The notes under the pieces were generated by a model, which was not told the DNA's origin, searched no databases, and saw nothing but the letters and a program-made list of their open reading frames with translations. A stretch of DNA of 64,000 bases from Lucinisca nassula (taxonomy: Eukaryota > Mollusca > Bivalvia > Lucinida > Lucinidae), in assembly GCA_963580285.1 (NCBI GenBank), contig OY757012.1, positions 168,380,652-168,444,651 of the forward strand, written 5' to 3'. Positions within the stretch are counted from its first letter, which is position 1, and each line of letters begins with the position of its first letter. Below are positions 20,758 to 32,000 of this stretch, in pieces. Both the position numbers and the translations under genes were made by a program.

Positions 20758-21534
20758 TTATGTCTCAAAAGCACCATAGATCAGCTTATGATCAGTCCAG
20801 TAAGCTTCAATAACATCACTAGAACATGGGCAATTTGCAAACAACAGATCTAGCAATGACCCAGAATCAGTAGTAGGTTTGCTGATGAGCTGTTCGCATC
20901 CTAACTGTGTATGCATAAAATCTACAAAAGTCAAAGCGGTCATATTTGCATCCAAGTTGAAATCTCCAAGAATAACTAATTTGGCATTCAAATCTATCAA
21001 TGGCATCAAATGGCATAACATATTATTTTTCAGAGCAGTTTGCGAGCTTTTGGGATACTTGTAGAACACCACAACTTGAAAAGAACACTTGTAACCTTTC
21101 TTTAAAGTAGCCAGCATGAATTCACATGCACTAGAATGGAATTTGTCTATCTTCTGAATTTCTAGACATTCTCTTACATATAAAGCAAGTCCATGATAAG
21201 GTCTATTGGCAGTATATTGTTGTGTTTCATCTAGCCTTATCAGCCTGAACCTATTGAGATTAAACTGAATATTCTCATCTCTTGAGCATAGCCTAGTTTC
21301 TGCAAAGCCAACAACATCAGCTGATAACACATTTGGTTCATGCTCAATTTCATGAAAATGCTTGTGCAAGGACCTTGCATTGTTAAACAGAACCTTTATT
21401 TTACCAGGATCAACTTTGTAGAGTGGAGTATAACAGAGTTCAAGAAGACCTTCTGTTTGCAACCGCTGCATCTCTACTTTGACCTTTTCATCAACAGCCA
21501 AAGCTTCTTCATTAAGATTCAAAATGAACAAATT
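20758..21534 (-). pseudogene. Helentron endonuclease domain (endonuclease/exonuclease/phosphatase fold)
   Basis: 258 codons after the nonsense codon at 21535-21537. Counting from the next codon (21531), the Mg-binding asparagine region NNARSL is at 50-54, the catalytic glutamate in GFAETRL near 78, ILGDFNLD at 187-194, DLLFAN near 228-233 and TDH at 246-248, the SDH-type catalytic histidine. All key residues are present. It is in frame with the helicase above, so it was the C-terminal domain of the same polyprotein. In Helentrons this domain resembles LINE-type nucleases. The apparent start here is a TTG and not a real initiator. Confidence 0.88.
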
Positions 21535-21696
21535 TTACAGTTTTCTTACTCTGCTTAAAGCAACATAGTGAATATGTGGTTGTTTCCTAACTCTTGATTG
21601 AGACAAGTCCACAACGATTTCATCAACTGTAGACCCTTGGGCTTTATGGACTGTTTTTCCAGCTGAAGGTTTCAAAGGAAACTGAATTCTCTGTTA
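21535..21696 (-). pseudogene. Helentron helicase C-terminal motifs between two nonsense codons
   Basis: This short segment reads FPLKPSAGKTVHKAQGSTVD (helicase motif V region) and HIHYVALSRVR (motif VI). It is too short to stand out as an open frame. It shows that the stops at 21694-21696 and 21535-21537 truncate the helicase before two essential motifs. Confidence 0.85.
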
Positions 21697-24600
21697 AGTT
21701 TTAAAATTGTATATGAATGATCGTTCTATGTCAAATATTGGTGTCCAGGCCTTATGAATGTTTGAACTGTACAAACCCCTATTAAAAGATTTCTCACGTG
21801 TCAAACTGCCAATGCTAGGATCATCAAACAAAACCCAAATTATACTTGGTCGATCAGTTCCTTCCATTTTACGTTCAATGTATTTTGCAACACATGTGGA
21901 TCCATTTGTCAAACCATCCTCTACATTGATATTTACTGTTATATCATAAACCATTCCAACTGCTATTTTCAAATGTTTTTCTAAATTTGCTGTTTTGTTA
22001 GAATCTTCTGGAAGTGACTCAATTAGAGTTTTGCTTTTTTGTGCTGAGATGTTAGCAGCAACAACTGTATCATGACAAGGAATAATGATTTTTTCCTCTG
22101 ATAATCTGCTCAAAACACTATCATTGTGTCTAGCCACAAACTTGTTTTCGGTAAATAAATGAGGAGCCTGTTTTGGATAAGCATCTACTTCAGGATCAAC
22201 AGTGTGCCTCCTTAGCTCAATTCTGTCATCTTCTGTCAGCTCATTTTGCCTCAGACGATTCAGCAACTGTGCAAAGTGAATATCATCTTTCTGTCTCATG
22301 ATATCAACAAGTTCATACATTCTGAAATGATCTTTCCATAAATTAGGAGCTAGTGCTGAAGCACCCTTTGATGGATCACTGAATATCCATTTGTCACAAA
22401 CAGGCATCAGTTGATACAGATCACCAACAGCAATAATGCTTATTCCACCAAATGTTGTTTTTGTTCCTGTCAATTGTTGCGAGCGTGTGTCTAAGAAGCT
22501 TAGTGTGCTTGTTCCTACCATAGATATTTCATCTATAATGATCAATTTCAAATGCCTGTATTTAACTCTGAATGTGTTTAATTCATCAGCTGACAAAAGT
22601 TCATTCACTTGTTTAAACTTTTTCAAAAAAGCTGAAGCAATTGTTACACCATTGATATTGTAAGCTGCTTTTCCTGTATAAGCACAAAGAAGGATTCTGA
22701 TGTCATCAGGATTTTCTCCCTCTCTAAGATTCAAGATTCTGTACAAACTTTGATAAAGAGCTTTAATAAGAACTGATTTGCCAACACCTGCTCCACCTGA
22801 CAAAAAGGTATATAGTGGCTCTTCTTTGTATTTCAGCCAAAAGATAACATGATTGAAGAATTCCCGTTGCTTTAAATTCAAACTTCTGAGTAAAAGTAAA
22901 TATTGATCTTCTGGCAGTATAACACTGTTAGTTTCAACAGATGGTACTGAACAAGTGGCCTGTATCTCTATACCAATATCATACTGTCTATGTTCTACTA
23001 CCCTGTCTGGATTGAAGTATATGAAAGGCTCTGCTTCTCTTTCACCTTCCTCTTCAGCTTCCCTATTTTCTTGTTCTGTATTTGGAGCTATTTTATCATA
23101 TGCATCTTCATCTGCTTCTGCCATTTGCCTTGCGATTTCAAGCTCTTCTACATGATGCTCATACTCATTTTGTTTAGGTTCTATGGTAGCTTTCAATGTA
23201 ATGTAATGTGCTTTAAAAGTGTCAAATGAACCAATCAAGTCTTTTGCTTCATTCCTCCAGGGCATAAAAAGCATAAGTCTTTCTCTGTAATAATTCTCCG
23301 GATCTTTCTTTTTATTGTATCTTACATAGCGTATTATCTTGGGTGTTGCTCTGAGTTTATATCTGGTACCATTTTTGGTCATGCATAACATGTTTGAAGC
23401 ACAACTTTCAAATTTATCAACCTCATCATCAGCTTCACAGTCATCACTAGAATCACTTGCCAAAGCATCATCTTCATTTTTGTCTTTAGTTTTCTCTGGC
23501 AAACTATTTCCTTTAGGATATATGATGTCAACTTTAGAAACATAATCGGCTAGACAGAACTGCTGAAGCTGCCTAGGCCTTTTAGAATATCTTTGAATCA
23601 TATTTTCTGATTCTATGTCAGTTGATTCAGGAGGTAATTCATCTAGAATAGATTTAGGTTTAAGCAAAAACACTCTTTCTTCTGCAGTAGATGTATTGAT
23701 GAAAACAACATCCCTTGTAGCTTTTGTTAAAGGAATCTGCAAAGTCAGGTATACAGCTTCTTGTGCACTCACTTCAACACAGTTGGAAAAGACATTTCCA
23801 ATATGTCTGACTTGTTTCTTCAAATCAGAGTTACCTTTTCTAGCTTCCTTTGCTGCTGCTTCAAGCTGTGCGCTCATACCTCTCTGAGATTTACTGATAT
23901 AACCAACCACGTATGTTGCACAACCATAAGGTTCAAGGATGATCTGAATGTCAAGATTTGCCTTCCAACCAAGGAGTATTTGCTTGTTAAATAAATTAAC
24001 TCTCATTTCATTTGGCTTGCGCTTCAAGAACATTTTAGCAGTGTTTAAAGAACTTCTGATACATTTTATATAATCTTCAAAGTCCATTTTGACAATTTTC
24101 TCCAAAAATTCATCAAAAAGTATTTCAGAGTTATCTTTATACTCATTCATGGTCTTCTGAAGGTTTGAGTATTTTCTTTTGTAATTATCTACGTCTTCAT
24201 CCAGTGGATGTAACAGCATTGTTCTTGGAAGAGGAGGCAATGGAAACCCGAATCTGCATATTGCATGTCCTTTCTTTCTACAAGACTTTGAATGTTTATG
24301 CCTTTGAAGATCTACAAGATCAGCGATGTCATCATCTTCAATGCTGCAAGTTAGATACTGATCTACAAATTCAATTATTTCCTCATCAGATTTTTTTGCC
24401 AATACAGGAGAATTCTCAATCCAAACAAGCATATGGATATGAGGAGAACCACGCTGTTGAAATTCGACTCTATAGAAGAAATCAGTAATTTTTCCAACTG
24501 GTTGATATTCATTTTTCAGCACTGTATTGATAAATTCCTGTACCATGTGATCAAAATATCTTGAACATGTAACTGGGTCTTTCTGAACAAGTTTTGTTTT

Positions 24601-25212
24601 CTCTTGCCATGTCAGAGCCTTGATTTCCTCATCAGAATAATCAACCGCATCATTCAGTTTCGCTAAAATCTTCAAGAGATCATTCCACCTTGTGTCAGCA
24701 GCTGATAATGACATAAACCATGTGGGTAAGGAAAGCTGTCTTATCATTGCAAATATATCTTTCTTTCTAGCTTCTAAATAGGCTGGAGAATTTCTAAGCT
24801 GACGAAATATGTAATAACCTTCGTCTAATTTTACAAGCTTATCCATGCATGCTGGATCTCTAGCTTCAGCCGCAGTAATTGTCTTCCCTTTGTTTTTGCA
24901 TCTTCTCAGAGCTAAATTAACTTTGTCACTTATTTGTTTCATTTGTAGTTTCTTATGTTTGAAGAAGATATTTGGGACTGATTGTGCTGCTCTTCTATCA
25001 ACACTTCGCAACTCCCATTTTACAATATCACTGTAATGAACTGGCGTTTGTCTTTTATCATTATCAAGTCTTCTCTGACCACAGTAAATAGTTGGAAAGC
25101 ATAAAAATTCAGCATCTTTATCCTGATACAAGCTGAGTGGATGTTGTCCTTCACCTGGTGCAAATGTAAAGGTCTGATCATATTTGCTTTCAACATTAGC
25201 ATCGTCCACCAA
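21694..25212 (-). pseudogene. Helentron Rep (HUH nuclease) and Pif1-type helicase
   Basis: 1172 codons. HUH metal site QQRGSPHIHMLVW at about 253-265. A Cys/His stretch (HKHSKSCRKKGHAICRFGF) near 306-324. Paired tyrosines in YVVGYISKSQRG near 434 and 438, as in Helitron two-tyrosine Reps. Acidic linker near 600-760. Helicase Walker A GGAGVGKS near 808, Walker B LIIIDEISMVG near 890 and motif III AVGDLYQLMPV near 925. Rep nicks and joins ssDNA; the helicase unwinds it for rolling-circle transposition. The frame stays open upstream to the TAA at 25297, so the first methionine here is internal. Catalytic residues look intact, but a stop removes the last helicase motifs. Confidence 0.93.
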
Positions 25213-25296
25213 GGTATCTACATTCCCAACATTTTCACCACTATCTATCTCACTGAAACCATCAGAATCATATCCTTCTGCGACCCTTTCTGAATC

Positions 25297-27117
25297 TTAT
25301 GCAGAATCATTATCTTGTTTCAGCCCAAAATCATTGTTTCTTTCATTTTCCTTTGACTGTCTATTGCAATCTTCTAAAAACTCTCTAACAGTATCCTCTG
25401 CACTATTAGTAACTTCTTGAAACCATTTGTCATCAATGACAATGTCTGATTTTTTATACAGTTCGCTCTTGTTCACAAGCCAATGTAATGCTGTTAAAAC
25501 TCTAAGTGGTCTTACATTTTCCTTGAAGTCTACCTTTTTGTATGATAATTTCTTCTTAAGCTGAACAGCAACAGTAAAGGTGTCATCCATAGGCCTTGGA
25601 AGTGAGTTTACAGTTGGTTGAATATCTACTGGAACATTGATAACATTTCCCTTTATTGAGTATTGACCTCCACGTGGAAGTTCTCTTATCTGCATGAAAG
25701 GAATGCGTAATGCAATTAACCTTTCTTCAAGCTGATACAAATCTAACTCAGGTGGTTTGTCTGGCCATTTCATTCCATTTGCTAAGGAAAGTTTAGGAAC
25801 TTTACCATCCTTTAATGCTGATAAGCATGTATGACAAATCCATTCTTCATTATTGCCTGATATCATTTTTGTGCAGTAATTGTGTTTAAATGTAGCTGAT
25901 AAACACGTTTTCTTTAGTACTGAAACACTCTTTTGAAACCAAGTTTGGTGGCAACAAGTACAAACATATTTGGGCCCTGCAGCAATATTTCTATGAAAAA
26001 GATCAATGGCTTCTTCTATACTTTTATACTGTTTACCTGTCTTTACCTCGAATGCATTTATCATTAATTGATTTTCTTCCAGAATCTTACATCTTTTACG
26101 GCACTTATGGCTTTCATTTTCTTGTAATTTTCTTTTTTCCTGCCTTGACTGTTGTCTTTTTATCCTTTCACCCTCTTTAATGATTGGATTTCTTCTATAC
26201 TCTTGCTTTTTGACACGTTCCTTTGCTAGAACACCTGGCTTCTGTCTAGACTCCTGCTTCTGCGCACATTCTTTTGCTAAAACACCCGGTTTCTGTCTAG
26301 ACACCTGCTTCTGAGCACGTTCTTTTGCTAAAACACCCGGTTTCTGTCTAGACACCTGCTTCTGAGCACGTTCTTTTGCTAAAACACCCGGTTTCTGTCT
26401 AGACACCTGCTTCTGAGCACGTTCTTTTGCTAAAACACCTGGTTTCTGTCTATAATCTTGCATTTGAGCACGTTCTTTTGCTAAAACACCCGGTTTCTGT
26501 CTAGACACCTGCTTCTGAGCACGTTCTTTTGCTAAAACACCTGGTTTCTGTCTATAATCTTGCATTTGAGCACGTTCTTTTGCTAAAACACCCGGTTTCT
26601 GTCTAGACACCTGCTTCTGAGCACGTTCTTTTGCTAAAACACCTGGTTTCTGTCTATAATCTTGCATTTGAGCACGTTCTTTGGCTAAAACACCTGGTTT
26701 ATTTCTACTCTCCTGTTTACGAGCACGTTCCTTTGCTAAAACACCTGGTTTAGTTCTAAACTCCTGTTTAAGAGCACATTCCTTTGCTAAAATACCTGGT
26801 TTATTTCTACTCTCCTGTTTACAAACACGTTCCTTTGCTAAAACACCTGGTTTAGTTCTAAACTCCTGTTTTTGAGCACGTTCTTTAGCTAAAACTCCTG
26901 GTTTCTGTCTATACTCCCGTTTTTGAGCATATTCCTTTGCTAAAACACCTGGTTTCTGTCTAGCGTCTCTTTTCTGAGCAATTTCCTTTTCTTTGAAAGC
27001 AACTGATATTCTCTGTTTTCTCTTGTACATTTGGTGGTATAATTTGCGGGTTTTGGTTTTACTGGCCTTCTGAGAAGCAGTTAGACTACAAGCTTTGTAT
27101 GATTTTTTTTGTTGCAA
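25297..27117 (-). pseudogene. Helentron N-terminal region: 51-bp repeats, zinc-binding and DUF6570-like segments
   Basis: 606 codons in the Rep frame. After a basic start come about 15 copies of a 17-residue unit (consensus RQKPGVLAKERAQKQVS), strongly charged and probably helical. Six copies alternate AQMQDY and AQKQVS, a recent 102-bp higher-order expansion. Next is a Cys-rich zinc-binding block (CTCCHQTWF, then CHTC) and a conserved stretch (LEERLIALRIPFMQIRELP, then NVINVPVDI) typical of the region N-terminal to Helitron Reps. It ends at TAA 25297-25299, after which the frame continues straight into Rep. Confidence 0.85.
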
Positions 27118-28460
27118 TGCTTGCTGTCTTGCATTTTGATCTTAAAATAAGAAACAAGAAGACTTTCTGAAAGATTCTCTGCAGTATGTGCCTTAAGATT
27201 CAATTTTACTGTAACAGGTAAAAAGTCACACTGTGCATTAAAGTCAATTGATAAGCTATCATAAAATGCATACAGAAAGGCTACAACATCTTCCAGTGAT
27301 GTGAAAGATATTATCACTGATGTTCCATCACATGTCGATAACCCATTTTTTTCATGTGAATGTGAATCAAAGAAATAGAAAACTTCTCCTTTTTTTGCTA
27401 AAGCTGAACAAATGGCACCAGTAGTTAAAAGACCAGCTGTGTTATCAATGAAAGCATTCTCTAAAGCAGAATGAAGTGTAGAAAGGCCAGTGACAATTCC
27501 AGCTTCAACAAGAATACCACTTATTATAGGCTGCTTTATGACAATAAAATGACTACCTGCAATGTTGAAGGTATCTGGTACTTCTTCTAAGCTCAACTAG
27601 ACAAAAGTGCCCAGTGGGGCACATATACCCCCGGCCAGTGCCATCACCTCAGCTGAAACAAGTAGTCATACTGGTTGTTGCTACCAAATTTTAAGTCTCT
27701 TACTTAAACAGCAAGAACTACAAAGGGAAATAACTCTAAAAGGCCTGACCCCTTGGCCCTTTTTTTCTTTCCCACAATACAACTAGTCATACTGATCATG
27801 TTTGCAAAATTTCAAGTTTCTATGTACAGTAGTTATTGAGAAATCTTTGACACAAAATAAAAATATACACTATTAAACAGCAAGAACTACAAAGGGAAAT
27901 AACTCAAAAAGGCCTGACCCCTTGGCCCTTATTTTCTTTCCCACAATACAACTAGTCATACTGATCATGTTTGCAAAATTTCAAGTTTCTATGTACAGTA
28001 GTTATTGAGAAATCTTTGACACAAAATAAAAATATACACTATTAAACAGCAAGAACTACAAAGGGAAATAACTCTAAAAGGCCTGACCCCTTGGCCCTTA
28101 TTTTCTTTCCCACAATACAAGTAGTCATACTGATCATGTGTGCAAAATTTCAAGTTTCTATGTGAAGCAGTTCCTGAGATATCTTTGACACAAAATAATT
28201 GTTTACGGACAGACAGACAGACGGAAAAGACAAAAACTATATACCCCCATTGCATACTTCGTATGCCGGGGGTATAATAAAGGTTGCACATACTTTCCTT
28301 CAGATTTCAACTTATTTATAATTGAACAATATAAGTCATCACCATCACAAAGGATTTTATCTAATAAAGAGGTACAGTATGTTTCAGTGGTAACTGTGTG
28401 GGCCAACATACTAAGTGCATTAGCTGTACATTGAAATCCTCTAGATCCAGGTGAAAATCT
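27081..28460 (-). pseudogene. Cysteine-peptidase-like domain of the Helentron, split by an insertion
   Basis: On the right side of the insertion the frame reads GFQCTANALSMLAHTV (candidate catalytic Cys codon 28428-28430). On the left side are the candidate FDSH Asp/His motif near 27360 and a final beta-rich stretch. Cys early and D-x-H late is the layout of C76/OTU-like peptidases often carried by Helentrons; the exact family is inference. The frame is in phase on both sides of the 681-bp insert (27597-28277). A TGA at 28461-28463 separates it from the upstream segment. It overlaps the next frame (27117) by 37 bp beside a T8 run, so a one-base shift probably split a once continuous polyprotein. 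Confidence 0.7.
27597..28277 (+). mobile_element. 681-bp hairpin-ended non-autonomous element inside the Helentron peptidase
   Basis: 5' end CTAGACAAAAGTGCCC with hairpin GTGCCCagtgGGGCAC and ATACCCCCGGC. The body is 2.4 copies of a 169-bp unit (anchor aacagcaagaactac at 27707, 27876, 28045). The 3' end is 'aattgtttacggacagacag' then the hairpin TATACCCCCATTGCATAC/GTATGCCGGGGGTATAA. Host codons on each side rejoin without loss or duplication between two A bases. Confidence 0.85.
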
Positions 28461-29036
28461 TCAATCATTTTGGTGAAAAGAACCAAATACCATTTCACGT
28501 GAATTCCAAGACTGACAAGAAGATCTACTAATATCAGTGTTCTTATTCGAAGCAACACTTGTTATGTCAAACTCTTTCTCAAAAGTAGACAAAGCACTAT
28601 CAGTTTGGCTAGAAAAGTCTTCAGTATTTTTCTGTTCATTTAAAGTTTGATGACTCTGAGCAAAAGCTGAATCAGATTCAGACAATGTCACAGAAAATGC
28701 AGTAAAACTTGCTGTATTTTCGTAAGCTTCAGAAATAAGTTCAGGCAATATTGATGCAATAACTTCACCATATGCTTCACTTCTAGTTTCTGTGGATGAT
28801 GAAGTAACACAATTATTTGGCAGGTTATTTGGCAGGTTATTTGGCAAATTTTTAGCAGATTTTGAGCCGACAAGTTTGTTAACTTGTCGTACATGTATGT
28901 CACGGTTTTCTGTTTTTAACGAGGCCAGCTCCTCAGTCCTGTCAAGTACGTTGTCATATTTACATTCATTTCTGGACATGGCACTTTTATTCCCCTTCTT
29001 AGCCTCTCCTTTCTTCCAACACTTTTTTCTAGGCAT
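28461..29036 (-). pseudogene. N-terminal low-complexity region of the Helentron polyprotein
   Basis: 191 codons from ATG 29034-29036. Basic start (MPRKKCWKKGEAKKG), a short LPNN triplication and a Ser/Thr/Glu-rich tail ending GSFHQND before TGA 28461-28463. The same frame continues beyond the stop into the peptidase-like Cys motif, so it is probably one protein with a nonsense mutation. No known domain is recognised. Confidence 0.65.
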
Positions 29037-29202
29037 CTCTTACCTGTAAATACATAAAACAAAATGTGCGAAACTGCATAGTACAAGGACAAACAGGTTG
29101 ATTAGGATGTTTGTATGTGCAATGGCAATCAGAGTTCTGCTTTTCTAACGAGGTAAACATTTACTGCATGTCTGCATACCTTAACACTTTATCTCCGAAT
29201 TC

Positions 29203-29360
29203 AAGAGCCTTGATTGTCTATTGGATAAGCTACTCGCCTCATAAATCAGGGATCATAGGTTCGACCCCAGGCTTCTCCAGACTTTCTGATGAGTCTTTAA
29301 ACTGAGGTCTTGCTCCATATGACCTTAACTGTTGGTTCGATGTAAAACTTACCATCACCT
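29203..29360 (+). repeat. tRNA-derived SINE, family A
   Basis: 'ttggataagctactcgcc' (A-box region), 'ataggttcgaccccaggc' (B-box region), then the body 'cttctccagactttctgatg'. A diverged copy upstream of the Helentron coding region. Confidence 0.65.
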
Positions 29361-29429
29361 ATCTGAGATACTCAAACTGTATTGATATTTAATTCTTCCC
29401 ATTTGCATAATCTTTACTTTTTATTGGAT

Positions 29430-29725
29430 AAAGCGTTTATGGTCGATCCAGATTTAGTAAAATGGCAAAATCTGGAAAGTTGCGATTGTCCATGTGACCG
29501 TCACTGAATCCGGAAAACCAATATGAGCAGGCGCATGACAAAACCATGACCGATGCAACCAGTAGACTTAAATCAGCCAGCACACCCATCCTCTGTGACA
29601 AGACCTTTTGCTTATGTCTCTTTGCATAAACCGTAGCATGTAGTAGGTACATGTGACAAGCGAAGACTCTGATCAAAATGAGCTGATGAGCAGGCTGATC
29701 TGAGTCTTCGCTGGTCACTCAAGCT
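29430..29725 (-). repeat. Interspersed repeat with 'gcgaagactctgatca' ends
   Basis: The minus-strand frame begins MTSEDSDQPAH, a peptide I recognise as a recurrent spurious translation of a bivalve repeat. Related words (gcgaagactgagcag, gagtcttcactggtcgc) recur at 41330-41390. I treat it as a repeat and not a gene. Confidence 0.6.
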
Positions 29726-29780
29726 TTCTTGTATGTTTTGTCACGCACTGACTCACATTATGGTTATTAATAGAAGTAGA

Positions 29781-30654
29781 ACAAGAGCACCGCATGCGGG
29801 TGCCAACGCTTAGCTGTACTCTGCTTGTCAGTATGAAGAAGTTATATTAAATCTCTGTTGAAAAATATAGGCGCTACAGCAATAACAAAGTTTTTCTATA
29901 AATAGCCATAGTGACCTTGACCTTGAAGTCATGACCTTGAAAGTAAAACTAGCTGGAGATATTATCATAGGCAACATTTGTGTGAAGTTATATTAAAATC
30001 CGTTGAAAAATGTAGGCGCTAGAGTGATAACAAAGTTTTTTCTAAAAATAGCCACAGTGACCTTGGCTATAACCTGCTCGAGATATTTTATCATAATCAA
30101 AATTTGTGTGAAGTTATATTAAAATCCTTTGAAAAATGTAGGCGCTAGAGTGATAATGAAGTTTTTCTAAAAATAGCCACAGTGACCTTGACCTTGAGGC
30201 CATGACCCCCTCGAGATATTATCATAAGCAACATTTGTGTGAAGTTATATGAAAATCTGTTGAAAAATGTTGGCGCTTGAGCGATAACAAAGTTTTTCCA
30301 AAAATAGCCACAGTGACCTTGACCTTGAGGCCATGACCCGCTCGAGATATCATAAGCAACATTTGTGTGAAGTTATATTAAAATCCGTTTAAAAAATGTA
30401 GGCGCTAGAGCGATAATAAAGTTTTTCTAAAAATAGCCACAGTGACCTTGACCTTGAGGCCATGACCTTGAATGTCAAACTCGCTCGCGATATTATCATA
30501 AGCAATATTTGTGTGTAGTTATATTAAAAGCCATTGAAAAATGTAGGCGCTAGAGCTATGACAAAGTTTTTCTAAAAATAGCCACAGTGACCTTGACCTT
30601 GAGGCCATGACCTTGAAAGATAAAGTCGCTCGAGATATTATCATAAGCAACATT
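29781..30654 (+). mobile_element. Array element, 5' hairpin and ~145-bp units
   Basis: Starts 'aacaagagcaccgcatgcgg' (palindrome GCACCGCATGCGGGTGC). Units restart on 'aggcgct' at 29871, 30016, 30142, 30273, 30402 and 30547: 145 bp with three units carrying a ~15-20 bp deletion. Each full unit has TGACCTTGACCTTGA. The array is cut by an insertion at 30655 and resumes at 32139. Confidence 0.85.
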
Positions 30655-30661
30655 ATGTAAT

Positions 30662-30825
30662 AGATATATCCATTGTTTTTGTGAAATATTGGTAAATATT
30701 TGTACTGATTGATATCTGTACAGGATAATTTGACGAGCCCGCCAGGGCGAGTCTAATTATCCTGTACAGATGTCAATCAGTACAAATATTTACCAATATT
30801 TCTCAAAAACAATTGGATATATCTG
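30662..30825. repeat. ~160-bp near-perfect palindrome
   Basis: The left arm starts 'gatatatccattgtttttg' and the right arm ends 'caattggatatatc'; the arms of about 69 bp pair almost throughout. The centre 'gacgagcccgccagggcgag' is itself an imperfect palindrome. Confidence 0.9.
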
Positions 30826-31419
30826 TTTTAATCCACAGCTTATTCGTAACTTCCACTTAAAGGTAATAGATAAAACCTATTAAAGCATATTTGTTTTATT
30901 TACTGTTAATTTCAATTTCTTTTATTTGACCTGATTTACCCCGTCTGGAAAATGGATTGTCCTGTCTGAAAGGACACTGTCAGCTTCTCTGCTTCATTAA
31001 TATTCAATTGGATTTGATTGGTCTAAATCCAACTGACCACAGGTTATTTGATCATGGTTTTTTAACCTGATGTTTATCACTGGGACATTTTAATGCTGAA
31101 CCTTCAAGTGAAAGGACTTACTTTGAACTCAGATGTGTGCTTTTGCTGCATGCAAATGTTTCATAAAATGTTTGGCACCAGTAAATGGAGGGTATTTTGT
31201 GATAATCCAGGGATATTTTTTCTCCATAAAAAGGTATGTTGTGGGTACTCATTTGAACTGCCTCATCCCACAAAAACATGTTGTGGGTACTCGTTGGACT
31301 TGCCTAGATGAGGCGGTTCTAGCGAGTACCTACAATTTGATTTTATGGAGAATTGGAGAAACTTAATCAGAAGGAGCAGTCTGATCAGGGTCTGCACTGA
31401 TTCGGCAAAAGCTATTTTA

Positions 31420-32000
31420 AATGTGGGTACTCATTCAAATAACCTCAGCGAGGCAATTTTAATGAATACCAACAATGTTAATTTTGTCATGCAGAGCTAG
31501 AAGCCCCTTCCCATTTTAAGATCAGAAGGAGCAGTCTGATCAGGGTCTGCACTGTTTGCCATTAAGTAAAAGCTATTTTAAATGTGGGTACTCATTCAAA
31601 TAACCTTGGCGAGGCTATTTGAATGAATACCCACAATGTTAATTTTGTCATGCAGAGCTAGAAGCCCCTTCCCATTTTAAGATCAGAAGGAGCAGTCTGA
31701 TCAGGGTCTGCACTGTTTGCCATTAAGTAAAAACTTTTTTAAATGTGAGTACTTATTCAAATAACCTTGGCGAGCCTATTTGAATGAATACCCACAATGT
31801 TAATTTTGTCATGCAGAGCTAGAAGCCCCTTCCCATTTTAAGATTAGAAGGAGCAGTCTGATCAGGGTCTGCACTGTTTGCCATTAAGTAGAAGCTATTT
31901 TAAATGTGGGTACACATTCAAATAACCTCAGCGAGGCTATTTTAAGGAATACCCACAATGTTAATTTTGTCATGCAGAGCTAGAAGCCCCTTCCCATTTT
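31420..32000 (+). repeat. 161-bp tandem array, about 3.6 units
   Basis: The anchor 'aatgtgggta' recurs at 31420, 31581, 31742 and 31903, exactly 161 bp apart. Each unit holds 'gcagtctgatcagggtctgc', a piece of the palindrome shared by the MITE families. Confidence 0.9.

Larger units (their letters stand above)
20758..29036 (-). mobile_element. Decayed autonomous Helentron (rolling-circle transposon)
   Basis: On the minus strand the order is: an N-terminal low-complexity region; a cysteine-peptidase-like domain (28460-27081, split by an insertion); a 51-bp-repeat segment and zinc-binding/DUF6570-like region (27117-25300); a HUH Rep with Pif1-type helicase (25296-21538); and an apurinic-type endonuclease (21534-20758). 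Helitrons carry Rep and helicase; the added endonuclease after the helicase defines Helentrons. From 27117 to 20758 everything lies in one frame, broken only by TAA at 25297-25299, 21694-21696 and 21535-21537. The peptidase part is in another frame and has a TGA (28461-28463) and a 681-bp insertion. Element ends were not found. Confidence 0.9.

Noticed and set aside
22436..24488. Many plus-strand frames across 21.7-25.4 kb
   Set aside because: They are antisense to the Helentron Rep/helicase, which has clear motifs on the minus strand.
29437..29718. 93-codon minus frame starting MTSEDSDQPAH
   Set aside because: This peptide is typical of an interspersed bivalve repeat that is often mis-annotated as protein; related words occur at 41.1-41.5 kb.
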